Source of the DNA: Poriferisodalis sp965208485
Lineage (GTDB): Bacteria > Actinomycetota > Acidimicrobiia > Acidimicrobiales > Poriferisodalaceae
Assembly (NCBI RefSeq): GCF_965208485.1
Contig: NZ_OZ242344.1
Location: 868,001-932,000 of the forward strand
Length of the DNA stretch: 64,000 nt
Direction: 5' to 3'
Position numbers and translations under genes: made by a program. How positions within the stretch are numbered: position 1 is the stretch's first letter; each line of letters starts with the position of its first letter. The notes under the pieces are model-generated. The model made no database searches, was not told the origin of the DNA, and saw only the letters and a list, made by a program, of their open reading frames with translations. Of the stretch, positions 17,947 through 27,479 are shown piece after piece.

Positions 17947-18792
17947 TCAGCAGTTTCGGGCACGAGCCAGGGCCTTCGCCAACGCACCCCGCACTGCCGC
18001 GGGATCCTCGCTCATCATCATGTGACCGGTGTCGGCGAGGTGCACGACATCGCAGTCGGCGAAGTCGGCAATCAAAGAGACGACCGCCTGAGGCGGGGTC
18101 ATCTTGTCCTCGCTGCCGACGATGACGGTCACCGGACACCGAACCCGGACAGCGGCCCTGCCGGCTTCGTAGGCCGCGCAAGCAGACAGGTCAGCGTGGA
18201 TCACGCCGTCATCGGCCCGTTCCAGCAAGGCCACGCTGCCTCCGAGCATCCAGAGTCCCGGCGTGGGATTGGCGGCGACATGCGCGCGGCTGCCGTGCCC
18301 CCAGGCAGTCATGAGCTCGGGTGCCAGCAACTCGTTCTGCTCGGCGGCACCCATCAGCGCCGGATGCACCGGCATCCCGGCGGCAGTGCCCAGCAGGACC
18401 AGCCGGGCGATGCGATCAGGGTCGGCTGCGGCCGCCTCAATGCAGACCAGCGATCCCATCGAATGGCCCACGAGGCAGACCTCGTCGCAGCCAAGCAGCC
18501 CACACACGGCCGCGATGGCATCGGCAAGCCAGGCTGCCATCTCGGCGATCGAGCCCAGGGGCTCGCCTTTGCTGTTGCCGTGACCAGGCAGGTCGACCGC
18601 CAGCGGGGTGTAGCCGTGGTGCACCAGCCAGCGTGTCTGCAGCTGCCACACGGTGCGGTTCATGCCCGCGCCGTGCACGAGCAGCACCACGGGCTGATCG
18701 GCCGCCGCTGCGGCATCCGGAACCACTCCCCCGGTGGCCACACCGACGGTTTGGCCGCGAACGTCGAGTGAGAACACTTCGGTAGCTGCCAT
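17947..18792 (-). CDS. Alpha/beta-hydrolase
   Basis: A 281-residue alpha/beta-hydrolase. The oxyanion region is LLVHGAGMNRTVW, the nucleophile elbow is VGHSMGS with the catalytic Ser near residue 112, the acid is in VIVGSEDKMTPP and the catalytic His in LADTGHMMMSEDP. It begins four bases after the metY stop, so the two are one transcript. It is too short and has the wrong motifs for homoserine acetyltransferase (MetX), despite the metY link. An esterase or a CoA-thioester/lactone hydrolase is more likely. ATG 18792. Confidence 0.88.
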   Translation of the reverse strand: MAATEVFSLDVRGQTVGVATGGVVPDAAAAADQPVVLLVHGAGMNRTVWQLQTRWLVHHGYTPLAVDLPGHGNSKGEPLGSIAEMAAWLADAIAAVCGLLGCDEVCLVGHSMGSLVCIEAAAADPDRIARLVLLGTAAGMPVHPALMGAAEQNELLAPELMTAWGHGSRAHVAANPTPGLWMLGGSVALLERADDGVIHADLSACAAYEAGRAAVRVRCPVTVIVGSEDKMTPPQAVVSLIADFADCDVVHLADTGHMMMSEDPAAVRGALAKALARARNC

Positions 18793-18796
18793 CGGC

Positions 18797-20092
18797 TCAG
18801 CCCTTCTGCGAGGCGCGCAGGGCGCGGGAGAGATCGCTGATGATGTCGCCCGGATGCTCGAGGCCCACCGACAGACGCACCAAGTCCTCGCCCACGCCTG
18901 CGGCGGCAAGGTCATCGGCGCTCATCTGCTGGTGGGTGGTGCTCGCCGGATGGATGACGAGCGTCTTCGCGTCGCCCACGTTGGCAAGGTGCGACGCCAG
19001 CCGGACGGCCTCGATGAACCGTCGTCCGGCCTCGCGCCCACCCTCGACGCCGAAACTCAGGATTGCGCCAGCTCCTTTGGGCAGCAGCCGTTTGGCGAGT
19101 TCGTGGTCGGGGTGCGTCGGCACCGACGGGTGGCTCACCCAGCTGACCGCGTCGTGGGACAGCAGGAACTCGATCACGGCTTCGGTGTTGGCGACGTGGC
19201 GGTCCATGCGCAGCGGCAGCGTCTCGACGCCCTGCAGCAGGTGGAACGCCACCGACGGGCTCATGGCTGCGCCGAAGTCCCGCAGGCCCTCGGCGCGGGC
19301 CCGCATCGAGAGCGCCTGGGGGCCGTACTCGTCGCTGAAGGTGATGCCGTGGTAACCCGCATACGGCTCGGTGAGCGTCGGGAACCTGCCCGATGCGGCC
19401 CAGTCGAAACGGCCGCCGTCCACCAGCACTCCCCCGATCGCGACGCCATGGCCGCCGAGGAACTTCGTGGCGCTGTGCATGACGATGTCGGCGCCCATCG
19501 AGATGGGCTGCATCAGGTGCGGCGTGGTGAAGGTGGCGTCCAGCATGAGCGGCAGGCCGGCCTCGTGGGCGACGCCGGCCACGGCTGACACGTCGAGCAC
19601 CTCGATATTCGGATTGCCGAGCGTCTCGGCGAACAGCACCTTGGTGTTGGGCTGGATGGCCGCTCGCCAGGCGTCGAGGTCACGGGGATCCACGAACGTC
19701 GTGGTGATGCCGAACCGGGGCAGCGTGAGGCTCAGGATGTTGTGGGTGCCGCCGTAGATGTTGCGGCTGGCCACGATGTGGTCGCCGGCTGATGCGATGG
19801 TGGCGCAGGCCAGGTGGAACGCCGCCATGCCGCTGGCCGTGCACACGGCCCCGACGCCGCCCTCGAGCGCCGCGATGCGTTCTTCCAGCACTGCCACGGT
19901 GGGGTTGGAGATGCGGCTGTAGATGTGGCCGGGGATCTCGAGGTTGAACAGGCTCGCGGCCTGTTCGGTGTCGGTGAAGCTGAACGAGGTGGTCTGGTAG
20001 ATCGGCACGGCCCGAGCCCCGGTGGTGGGATCGGGCTGCTGGCCGGCGTGCAGTGCCAGCGTGTCGAAGTGCAGGAAGTCCGGTTCGACCAT
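18797..20092 (-). CDS. metY: O-acetylhomoserine (thiol)-lyase
   Basis: A 431-residue PLP-dependent Cys/Met-metabolism enzyme that makes homocysteine from O-acetylhomoserine and sulfide. Family marks are FDTLALHAGQQPDP, VPIYQTTSFSFTDTEQAASL, the YSRISNPTV motif, GNPNIEVLD and the PLP lysine in SATKFLGGHG (Lys210). The length of about 430 residues and the long insert after YAGYHG fit MetY and not the shorter MetB/MetC. It is followed after four bases by an alpha/beta-hydrolase. No SAM riboswitch is evident in the short leader. An imperfect dyad lies at 20120-20132. Confidence 0.92.
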   Translation of the reverse strand: MVEPDFLHFDTLALHAGQQPDPTTGARAVPIYQTTSFSFTDTEQAASLFNLEIPGHIYSRISNPTVAVLEERIAALEGGVGAVCTASGMAAFHLACATIASAGDHIVASRNIYGGTHNILSLTLPRFGITTTFVDPRDLDAWRAAIQPNTKVLFAETLGNPNIEVLDVSAVAGVAHEAGLPLMLDATFTTPHLMQPISMGADIVMHSATKFLGGHGVAIGGVLVDGGRFDWAASGRFPTLTEPYAGYHGITFSDEYGPQALSMRARAEGLRDFGAAMSPSVAFHLLQGVETLPLRMDRHVANTEAVIEFLLSHDAVSWVSHPSVPTHPDHELAKRLLPKGAGAILSFGVEGGREAGRRFIEAVRLASHLANVGDAKTLVIHPASTTHQQMSADDLAAAGVGEDLVRLSVGLEHPGDIISDLSRALRASQKG

Positions 20093-20119
20093 GGGTTCCT
20101 CCGCCGCGGTGTGAGAGAA

Positions 20120-20132
20120 CTCAAGTATTCAG
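20120..20132. promoter_or_regulatory. Imperfect dyad upstream of metY, possible operator
   Basis: CTCAAGTATTCAG forms a CTnAA-N3-TTnAG dyad 28 bases before the metY ATG, in an otherwise GC-rich leader. Rrf2-type sulfur or iron-sulfur regulators bind AT-rich dyads of roughly this kind, but one site without a regulator gene nearby is weak evidence. Confidence 0.25.
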
Positions 20133-20180
20133 CACGCGGGCACCCATGCCACCCGGTCGGCTCCGCAGGGCCGCCGCGGC

Positions 20181-22541
20181 TCAGCCGCTGGCGGCCTCGG
20201 CGGCGCTGACGGCCTCCCACACCCGCTGGGGCGTGAGGGGGATGTCGATGTGGGCGACGCCGAGGTGGGCGAGCGCATCGATGACGGCGTTCTGCACGGC
20301 GGGAGGGGCGGCAATGGCGCCGTTCTCGCCGATGCCGCGGGCGCCCAGGGCGTTGCGGTCGGTGGGGATGCCGAGCCTGGCGGTCAGGATCGGGGGCACG
20401 TCCGCTGCGGCGGGAATGAGGTAGTCGACGAGCGTGGTGGTGCGGGGCGTGCCGTCGGGGTCCCATCGGGCGGCTTCCATCAGCGCCTGGGAGATGCCCG
20501 CAACCGCTCCCCCGTGCTGCTGGCCTTCCACCGATGCCTCGTGCAGCATCCGTCCGCAGTCGTCGACCGCTGCGAACGCCAGCAGGGCGACACGACCGGT
20601 GTCAGCATCGACTTCGGCGACCGCGGCGTGGGTGCCGTAGGGATGGGTGGGTCCGCTGCGCCGTTCGAGGACCGTCGCCGAGATGCCTTCGGGTGCGGCT
20701 GCGGCGATGTCGGTCCAGCTCGTCACGCGCGACGGCACGCCGGCGACGTGAGCGCCGTCCGGCGTGACCTCGACATCGTCGGGGCTGGCTTCGAGCAGCT
20801 CGCCCGCCACCTCGCAGATGCGCGCCCGCAGCTCGGTTGCCGCCTCGGCGATCTGGCTGCCCAGCACGAACGATGTGCGCGAGCCGCCCGTGACCCCGGC
20901 GGAACTGGCAGTGACCGAGTCGGCGTCATTCACCCGGACTGAGCCTTCGGCGATCCCGACCCGGGCGCTCGTGATCTGGGTCCACAGGCTGTGGTGGCCC
21001 TGGCCGTGGCCGTGGCTGCCGCAGGTCACCAGCACGCTGCCGTCTGCGCCCAGCTCCAGCGAGGCGTAGTCGGGATCGTCGCCGCTGCCGGCGGACTGGC
21101 TGTAGCAGCCGTAGCCGACCCCGATCAGGGCTGAGCGGTTGCCGGCTGCCCGGCGCTCGGCGGCCAGCGACTGCCAGTGCTCGACGTCGACGAGCTCTCG
21201 GGCAGTGTCGAACGCACGATGCGGGTCGCCGCTGTCGAGCGTGATGCCGGTGCCCGTGTCGAACGGCAGCTCGTCGGCACGCAGCAGGTTGCGGCGGCGC
21301 ACCTCGGCGGGGTCGAGGCCGAGCTGCCGGGCGCCGGCGTCGATGGCGCGCTCCAGGGCCGCGTTCACCTCCGGCTGCCCGGCGCCGCGGTACGCCCCGG
21401 TCGGGGGCGCGTTCGTGACGGCCGAGCCGATGCGGTAGCGCAGCCGCGGCACCCGGTACAGCCCGGTGCTCTGGCGGTAGCTGGCGGCGGTCAGCATCGG
21501 CGCCATGTGCGGGTAGGCCCCGGCGTCGCACCACATGACCACGTCGATGCCGGTGATTCGGCCGCCGGGATCGAAGCCCATCCGGATACGGTGACGCTGA
21601 CCTCGCCCATAGGGCATCGAGATGAACTGCTCTTGGCGGCTTTCCACCCAGCGCACCGGAAGGCCGAGCATCTGAGCGGCCCGTGCGACCACGAAGAACT
21701 CAGGCATCGGGTCGCCCCGACCGCCGAAGCCGCCGCCGACGTAGGGCTCGCGGACCCGCACCGCGGTGACGGGCACCCCCAGCAGCCGCCGGTACAGGTA
21801 GGGAGAGCTGTGCACGCCCTGGCCCGTGCTCCAGATGTCGAGCTCGCAATCGGGCGATGCGCCGGCCGCCGGCGGCGTGCCGCGGATCAGCTCGAACGGT
21901 GTCGCCACGATGGCGCACGGCTCGATCGGCAGCGAGGTGATCCGATCGTTCTCGCAGGTGAGCTCGACGACGCAATGGGCGCCGGCACAGGGATCGTCAC
22001 CCGGCTGGGCCGGCGGTGCGGCGGGGTCCGCCGGCGTGGTGGGCTGCGACAGGAAGCCGCCGCCGTCGGGACCCTCCAGCGGCCGCACCACGTTGGTGCC
22101 CGCGCCGGGGTAGAGCAGGATCTCATCAGCGGCGGCCTGCTCGGCGTCGATGACAGCGGGCAGCTCGTCGATGTCGACGGTCACGAGTTCGGCCGCGTCG
22201 AGCGCCTCGGCAGGTGAATCAGCCAGCACCACGGCGATGGGCTCGCCGACAAAGCGGACCCGCCCGCTCGCCAGCAGCGGTCGGGCCATCTGGCCGTCGA
22301 GGGTGGTGGCCCGGTAGTACTCCAGCGGTGCCAGATCAGCCAGCTCCGCATCGAGCACCGCAGCTACTCCGGGTGCTCGCTCGGCCTCGCTGAGATCGAC
22401 GTTGCCCAGCTCGCCGTGAGCCACCGTCGAGCGCACGAATGCGGCGTGCAGGCAGCCGTCGGGCAGCGGCAGGTCGGCGGTGAAGGCCGCCTCGCCGCGC
22501 AGCATCGGCAGATCCTCAGAGGCAAGTCTCGCGGTCGTCAT
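20181..22541 (-). CDS. Xanthine dehydrogenase-family molybdopterin subunit (CoxL/XDH-like)
   Basis: A 786-residue large subunit of the molybdenum hydroxylase family. The N-terminal 'hammerhead' (FTADLPLPDGCLHAAFVRST, GEPIAVVLAD) is followed by the Mo-cofactor domain with YVGGGFGGRG and GAYRGAGQPE. The AYRGAG loop is the form II type and not the AYRCSFR loop of true CO dehydrogenase. The catalytic Glu lies in GARGIGENGAIAAPP near the C-terminus. These enzymes normally work with an FAD subunit and a 2Fe-2S subunit. Neither is adjacent, so the subunit is an orphan here. The substrate (purine, aldehyde or N-heterocycle) is not readable. Confidence 0.9.
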   Translation of the reverse strand: MTTARLASEDLPMLRGEAAFTADLPLPDGCLHAAFVRSTVAHGELGNVDLSEAERAPGVAAVLDAELADLAPLEYYRATTLDGQMARPLLASGRVRFVGEPIAVVLADSPAEALDAAELVTVDIDELPAVIDAEQAAADEILLYPGAGTNVVRPLEGPDGGGFLSQPTTPADPAAPPAQPGDDPCAGAHCVVELTCENDRITSLPIEPCAIVATPFELIRGTPPAAGASPDCELDIWSTGQGVHSSPYLYRRLLGVPVTAVRVREPYVGGGFGGRGDPMPEFFVVARAAQMLGLPVRWVESRQEQFISMPYGRGQRHRIRMGFDPGGRITGIDVVMWCDAGAYPHMAPMLTAASYRQSTGLYRVPRLRYRIGSAVTNAPPTGAYRGAGQPEVNAALERAIDAGARQLGLDPAEVRRRNLLRADELPFDTGTGITLDSGDPHRAFDTARELVDVEHWQSLAAERRAAGNRSALIGVGYGCYSQSAGSGDDPDYASLELGADGSVLVTCGSHGHGQGHHSLWTQITSARVGIAEGSVRVNDADSVTASSAGVTGGSRTSFVLGSQIAEAATELRARICEVAGELLEASPDDVEVTPDGAHVAGVPSRVTSWTDIAAAAPEGISATVLERRSGPTHPYGTHAAVAEVDADTGRVALLAFAAVDDCGRMLHEASVEGQQHGGAVAGISQALMEAARWDPDGTPRTTTLVDYLIPAAADVPPILTARLGIPTDRNALGARGIGENGAIAAPPAVQNAVIDALAHLGVAHIDIPLTPQRVWEAVSAAEAASG

Positions 22542-22592
22542 GGCGTCACCGTAGTGACGTTGTTTCGCACCTTCTAGCCGGACCAGCGAACC

Positions 22593-24797
22593 TCAGTCGG
22601 CGGCCGCAGGCCGCGCGTCGGCTCCTGTGAGCGCAGCGAGCTCTGCGGTGATCTCCGCACGATGCTCGTCGAGGAAGGGGGCGCGGCGCATCGTCACGTC
22701 GATGCCGCCGACGAGCGTGCCCACCTGGGTCATGGGCCCCCATTCGGTCTCGGGCAGATCGGCGACATGGCTGTTCTCGATTGCGACCGCTGCGCCCACG
22801 AAGCCGCGCCGCTCGACCGGCAGCTCGCTGGCGCCCTCCGGCGTGGTCTCGTGCCAGATCCAGTCGGGTGCGTCGGAATCGGGCACTTCGAGGTAGGAGC
22901 GGTCCCCTGCGGGGCCGCGGTAGTCGAGACCGCCCAGCTCGGGTTCGGGTCGCCCGTGGTACTGCACGAACTCGGCGGCCTGTGCTGCGGTGACGGTCTG
23001 GGTCAGCGAGGTGCGGACCGTTCTGCCTTGCCCATCGGACAGGCGCCGGTACAGCGAGCACAGCACGCCAAACGCCGCGATCATCGGCGTGGCAGCGTCG
23101 TGCACTGGCACCGTGAGGAAGACCGGCTCGCTGTCGCCGCCCTGCGCAGCCATGATCCCGCCGAGGGCTTGCAGCAGCGGGTCGAAGGCCGGCACGTCCG
23201 CCATGGATTCGTCGCGGCCATAACCGGGACTCTTGACGAGCACCGCGTCGGGCCGGATGCGGCGCAGGTCCTCATCGGCGACGCCGAGGCGTGCCGCGAC
23301 GCCGGGTCGGAAGTTCTCCACGACCACGTCGGCGTCGGCGACGAGCCTGGCCATGACCTCGTGGTCGGCGTCTTGTTTGAGGTTGAGGCAAATCGAGCGC
23401 TTGGACTGGTTCCAGCCGTTGAAGTACGGCCCGAGCACGCGGAACGGGTCGCCGCCGGGCTGCTCGATCTTGGTGACCTCCGCACCGAGCATGGCCAGGT
23501 GGCGGGTGATCACCGGCCCGGCAATGAAGGAACTCAGATCGACCGCCTTCACACCACGCAGCGGCGCCGTGGTGTCGTCGGCGGATGCGGGAACGGGCTG
23601 GGCAGGCCACTCCCCTGCCTCGAGCTCAGCCTGAACCTCTCCGGTGTGCTCGCCCAGCCGGGGAGCCGGCTGGAGTTCGACGGCGGGGCATCCGTCGATC
23701 CACATGGGCTGGGGAGGGGTGCGCACGGTGCCGAGATCGGGATGGGACACCGTCGTGTCGAGCCCATTGACTGCCGCCAGCGGCGACGCCATGAACTCCT
23801 CACGGGTCTGGGTCGGCTGGCAGGGCACGTCGTGTGCGGCGAAGATCTTCAGCCACTCGTCGAGCGCGCGCTGCGCGAACGCCTCTTCCAGGATCGGGGT
23901 GATCTCTGCCAGCGGTTCGAGGTCCAGCAGTCCCCACGGTGGATCTTCGAAGCGCTCGTCGCCCAGCAGGTCCTCGCGGCCGATGGCTCGCAGCATCGCG
24001 ACGTAGAAGGGCAGCGTGCCGCAGGCCACGAACATCCAACGGTCATCGGCGGCCCGGAACAGCCGGTAGACGGGCAGCCGGCCGGCCGAGCCGAGCGGGC
24101 ACGAGCCGTCGCGGTCGAGGCCGGCCATCTCGGGCACCTCGAAATCGCCGATCTGCATGGCGCCCGAGCCGGAGACCTCAGAGACGGTGTAGGTGGGTGC
24201 AGCGCCGTGGGCTCGCCGTGCGTACAGACCCGCCGCGGCTGCCATCGCGGCGAGCATTCCCGCCCCGTACGAGGCCAGCGGCACCACCAGCTCGACGGGA
24301 CCCTCGGAATAGCTGATCTGGTTCCAGCCGATGCCGGTGACCGCGGCGATCTGCGACGGCGTGCCGGCGCGCGTCGCGTACGGCCCTCGGTCGCCCCACG
24401 TCGGGCACGAGACGATCACCGCACCCGGTGCAACCTGCCGCACAGCCTGCGCAGTCGGGCCGTCGGGCACAAAGACGAGATCTGCGCCGCCCAGCAGACC
24501 GGCGAGCGCCGGCGTCGCGACCGACTCAGCGGTCGGCCGCAGGATGCCCCCCAGCCGCGCCGGTGCTCCGGCGGCATCGCCAGGCATCGGTGCCCGTTCC
24601 CAGGAGACGTCGTCGAGCACCACCGAGCGCTTGTTGCGGCTCACCGCCTGAAAGCCCGGATCGGTTCGGTACGGATCTCCCCCGGGAGGTTCCGCCTTCA
24701 CGACATCCGCGCCCTGATCTGCCAGAAAGCGCGCTGCGTACGGTCCCGCGATGCCGGCCGTCAATTCCACGACCCGGATCCCGTCAAGGCACGCCAC
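22593..24797 (-). CDS. Tandem-fusion CaiB/BaiF CoA-transferase
   Basis: A 734-residue protein with two family III CoA-transferase modules. The first (about 1-385) begins GIRVVELTAGIAGPYAARFL and has VVKAEPPGGDPYR. The second (about 395-734) begins GVKAVDLSSFIAGPVITRHL with TKIEQPGGDPFR and KRSICLNLKQDADHEVMARL. Family members act as intertwined dimers, so one chain with both halves could form a pseudo-dimer. The second half keeps the more canonical catalytic-region pattern (VVENFRPGVAARLGV). It lies 51 bases downstream of the molybdenum-hydroxylase start, on the same strand and upstream in transcription, so they may share an operon acting on an acyl-CoA substrate. Confidence 0.88.
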   Translation of the reverse strand: MACLDGIRVVELTAGIAGPYAARFLADQGADVVKAEPPGGDPYRTDPGFQAVSRNKRSVVLDDVSWERAPMPGDAAGAPARLGGILRPTAESVATPALAGLLGGADLVFVPDGPTAQAVRQVAPGAVIVSCPTWGDRGPYATRAGTPSQIAAVTGIGWNQISYSEGPVELVVPLASYGAGMLAAMAAAAGLYARRAHGAAPTYTVSEVSGSGAMQIGDFEVPEMAGLDRDGSCPLGSAGRLPVYRLFRAADDRWMFVACGTLPFYVAMLRAIGREDLLGDERFEDPPWGLLDLEPLAEITPILEEAFAQRALDEWLKIFAAHDVPCQPTQTREEFMASPLAAVNGLDTTVSHPDLGTVRTPPQPMWIDGCPAVELQPAPRLGEHTGEVQAELEAGEWPAQPVPASADDTTAPLRGVKAVDLSSFIAGPVITRHLAMLGAEVTKIEQPGGDPFRVLGPYFNGWNQSKRSICLNLKQDADHEVMARLVADADVVVENFRPGVAARLGVADEDLRRIRPDAVLVKSPGYGRDESMADVPAFDPLLQALGGIMAAQGGDSEPVFLTVPVHDAATPMIAAFGVLCSLYRRLSDGQGRTVRTSLTQTVTAAQAAEFVQYHGRPEPELGGLDYRGPAGDRSYLEVPDSDAPDWIWHETTPEGASELPVERRGFVGAAVAIENSHVADLPETEWGPMTQVGTLVGGIDVTMRRAPFLDEHRAEITAELAALTGADARPAAAD

Positions 24798-24814
24798 GTC
24801 CGTTTGCCTAGCAG

Positions 24815-26563
24815 CTAGTCGCCGTCGGAGTCTGATTCTGGTCGCTCAGTGTGCAGCACCGCGTGGGTGACGGCTTCGGTTGCCGGCTCTCCCAGCTCGA
24901 AATGACCGAGCGCATGGGCGATGAGCGCATCGTGGGCGGCCTGCCGCTCGGCGACGACGTGATCGACCAAACCCTCGCGCTCGAGATCGGCAGCGTCGGC
25001 CGGATCTGCCGCCCAGGCCAGCACGACCACCTCGGGGTTGTGTTCGCGGGCAATCCGGGCGAACTGCTCCACAGCCGAAGGGGGGCTGTCCACCGACAGC
25101 ACGATGCGTGCGTCGCGCAGGCCCGCCCGGTCCGCGATCAGGTGCCGCGAGACATCGCCGATGAGCACCCTTCTGCCCGTCGAGGCCGCCCAGCGCTGGG
25201 CTTCGGGGTCGAGCGACACGATCGTGTACGGAATGTGCGCCAGCTCGAGGGCGCTGACGATGCGGCGCGCCCGGGGGCCGAATCCGTTCACGACGGCGTG
25301 GTCCACCAGCGGTTCGTGCTCGGCGGGATCGGGGAGGTCGTCGACGCCGACCGGCGCGCGCCGAGCTCCCCGGTCGTCAGCAACGGCCTCGAGCCGAGCA
25401 GCGAGACCGTCGCCCCAGCGCACACCGAACGGGCTGAGCGCCATCAACAGGACCGTGACGGCAATGAACGCATCGGTGCCATTGGCGAGGCCTGCCGGAA
25501 CCAACCCGACTTCCTCGCCGGCTCGTTCGAGAACGAACGAGAACTCGCCAACCTGCGCCAGCACGATCGCGCTGGAAGCAACGACCGCCCGAGGCTGGCG
25601 CAGCAACAGCGTGGCCGATGCGGTCGTGACCAGCTTGATGATGACGACGCTGATGGCGAGACCGACCACCAGCGGCAGGTTGCGGCCGAGATAGCCGACG
25701 TCGAGCAGCATGCCGATCGACACGAAGAACGTGGCCGAGAACAGGATCTGCAGCGGCATCACCTCACCGAGCGCCCGTGCGGCGACGCGGCTCTCGCTCA
25801 CCATCAGCCCGGCGAGGAACGCGCCGAGCGAGATCGACACGTCGAGCAGGCTCGTCAGGTACGCCGTGCCGAAACAGATCGCCAGGATGGCCAGCAGGAA
25901 CACCTCCGCGGACTGGAAGCGCGAGAGGTTCCGCAGGAACGCGGGCACCAGCGTCCGGGCCACGACCACGACCGCTACGACGATGCCCGCCGCCTTGCCG
26001 AGTGCGAGCAGGATGTCGACCGCGCCGGTCGTCTCTCCGCCCAGAAACGGCACCGCCAGCACCATGGCGACGATCGCCAGGTCCTGGAAGATGAGCAGCG
26101 CGATCGAGACGTTGCCGATCGGCGATGTCGTCGCCCGCCGGCCGGCGAGCACCTTCAGCACGATGGCGGTGCTGCTGAGGGACACCAGCAGACCGGTGAA
26201 GGTCGCCGTTTGCCAGTCGACCCCGAAGGCCATGACGATCGCCGTGACGATGCCCGTGGTGAGCGCCACCTGGCTGGCGCCCCCGATCACCACCAGCGAC
26301 GCCAACTGGCGCACCCGCTCGAGGCTGAACTCGATGCCGAGCGTGAACAGCAGCAGCATCACGCCGATGTCGGCTGACTGGTTGACCAGGTCGATGTCGC
26401 TGATGAGGCCGACGCCGCTGGGGCCGATGACGGCACCGGCCAGGAGGAACCCGACGATCGGCACCACCCCGAAACGCGACGACACAAAGGCGATCAGTGT
26501 CCCCGCAACCAGCAGGATCGCCAGTTCGCTCAACAGCGGCGGTGCCGACGCAGCTAACAGCAC
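24815..26563 (-). CDS. Kef-type cation:proton antiporter with TrkA-N domain
   Basis: A 582-residue monovalent-cation:proton antiporter-2 (CPA2) protein. Residues 1-380 give about twelve membrane helices, with motifs such as GFLLAGAVIGPSGVGLI and LGAFLAGLMVSES. Residues about 425-545 form a soluble Rossmann-like RCK/TrkA-N domain (HAVVNGFGPRARRIVSALEL; VLIGDVSRHLIADRAGLRDA), which senses NAD(H) or other ligands in this family. It should exchange K+ or Na+ for H+ at the inner membrane. The glycine motif is G-x-G-P-R-A, slightly atypical. Short gaps on both sides suggest separate transcription from the downstream CoA-transferase is not required. Confidence 0.9.
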   Translation of the reverse strand: MLLAASAPPLLSELAILLVAGTLIAFVSSRFGVVPIVGFLLAGAVIGPSGVGLISDIDLVNQSADIGVMLLLFTLGIEFSLERVRQLASLVVIGGASQVALTTGIVTAIVMAFGVDWQTATFTGLLVSLSSTAIVLKVLAGRRATTSPIGNVSIALLIFQDLAIVAMVLAVPFLGGETTGAVDILLALGKAAGIVVAVVVVARTLVPAFLRNLSRFQSAEVFLLAILAICFGTAYLTSLLDVSISLGAFLAGLMVSESRVAARALGEVMPLQILFSATFFVSIGMLLDVGYLGRNLPLVVGLAISVVIIKLVTTASATLLLRQPRAVVASSAIVLAQVGEFSFVLERAGEEVGLVPAGLANGTDAFIAVTVLLMALSPFGVRWGDGLAARLEAVADDRGARRAPVGVDDLPDPAEHEPLVDHAVVNGFGPRARRIVSALELAHIPYTIVSLDPEAQRWAASTGRRVLIGDVSRHLIADRAGLRDARIVLSVDSPPSAVEQFARIAREHNPEVVVLAWAADPADAADLEREGLVDHVVAERQAAHDALIAHALGHFELGEPATEAVTHAVLHTERPESDSDGD

Positions 26564-26637
26564 TTGCCGCCAAGACTATGGGCGCTGGTAGCCCCTGGGG
26601 CCGAGAGGTTCTGCAGCGTCCGACAGTGCGCCCTGAT

Positions 26638-27006
26638 TCAGGCCAAGCGCGTGGCTCTCGGCCAGTGCGGACCGGCAACGGGGTCGGGGTTCGCCTTGGC
26701 CCAGGTATCGAGGCGCAGGGCCAGAGCAGGTGCGAGCGCTGCCGAGCCTCGCGGAAGATGTCGCTTGAGGACGCATGCCACCGCGATCGCTGGCTGCCCG
26801 GCCTGCAGGCGCTCGGCCTGAAGGCCAATGAAGTCCCGCACGTTCTCGGTCACGACTATCCGCCCTTGCGCCACGGCCGTCTCGTAGAGGAATTCATCAC
26901 TTGCGCCAGCCAGTTCGGCACCAGCCACGGCGACTGCATCGTGACCCAGCCGTCGAAGCTCGCCCGCCGCCGCTGGCGGGAACATCTCGTCGATGATGAA
27001 TCTCAC
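26638..27006 (-). CDS. DUF5615 PIN-like toxin-type protein
   Basis: A 122-residue protein. Its opening MRFIIDEMFPPAAAGELRRL and the GRIVVTENVRDFIGL motif near residue 50 match the DUF5615 PIN-like family (Mut7-C-type RNase fold). The acidic residues Asp6 and those of the TENVRDF motif are the presumed metal ligands. The start overlaps the end of the upstream gene by four bases, the usual arrangement for toxin-antitoxin pairs. It probably acts as an RNase toxin. Activity is inferred from the family only. Confidence 0.75.
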   Translation of the reverse strand: MRFIIDEMFPPAAAGELRRLGHDAVAVAGAELAGASDEFLYETAVAQGRIVVTENVRDFIGLQAERLQAGQPAIAVACVLKRHLPRGSAALAPALALRLDTWAKANPDPVAGPHWPRATRLA

Positions 27007-27479
27007 AGGGACATGCCGCTGCGCGGCGATGTCCCCCGATCACCTGCACGAGACTCGACATCTGCTCCGGCCCGCCGCTCCGTCTCGTTTGCCTCAAGGA
27101 GCTGCTCTACGAATTCGTAGTGCCGTTCGATGCGATCGTCGATCTCCGCCGGATAGCTCTCGTAGTACTGCTCAGCGAGCGAGATGGCGCTGCCCGCCAG
27201 CGCTGCTTCATCTCGAACTTGAGACACACGGGCAGCGTGATCACCTGTCGCCGACTGCAGGTCTCGGATGATCTCCCAAACATCGGGTCCGTTCACAAGA
27301 CCGGCTCGGCGACCAGTGGGACCGTCACGGAACACGATGCCACTGAAGCGCCTCATCCTGAGGCCCTCGTCCAATAGCGCCGCAGCCAACGACTCGACGG
27401 GGGAATCGATCCGTTGGCTCTCCGCTTCCAGGCGCGAGCGCAGCTCGTCGGCCAGCTGCAGCGATGTCGCGCTACTCAC
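27003..27479 (-). CDS. Putative antitoxin (RHH/DUF433-like) paired with DUF5615
   Basis: A 158-residue protein. The N-terminal 40 residues (LADELRSRLEAESQRIDSPV) look like a ribbon-helix-helix or short helical DNA-binding unit. The middle FSGIVFRDGPTGRRAGLVNG followed by PDVWEIIRDL and the segment ISLAEQYYESYPAEIDDRI are typical of proteins encoded directly before DUF5615 toxins. The C-terminal tail is disordered and charged. It overlaps its partner by four bases. It should neutralise the toxin and bind the shared promoter between 27480 and about 27700. Confidence 0.65.
   Translation of the reverse strand: MSSATSLQLADELRSRLEAESQRIDSPVESLAAALLDEGLRMRRFSGIVFRDGPTGRRAGLVNGPDVWEIIRDLQSATGDHAARVSQVRDEAALAGSAISLAEQYYESYPAEIDDRIERHYEFVEQLLEANETERRAGADVESRAGDRGTSPRSGMSL

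Noticed and set aside
15113..18025. A 970-codon open frame on the plus strand
   Set aside because: It runs antisense to the CWB2/RCC1 gene. The minus-strand frame has a signal peptide, known domains and in-frame repeats, while the plus frame is only repeated low-complexity text.
17947..18792. Homoserine O-acetyltransferase (metX) next to metY
   Set aside because: The hydrolase is about 280 residues and lacks the longer lid and conserved motifs of MetX.
20093..20180. SAM riboswitch upstream of metY
   Set aside because: The leader is only 88 bases and lacks the core stems of SAM-I or SAM-IV as I know them. Only a small dyad could be supported.
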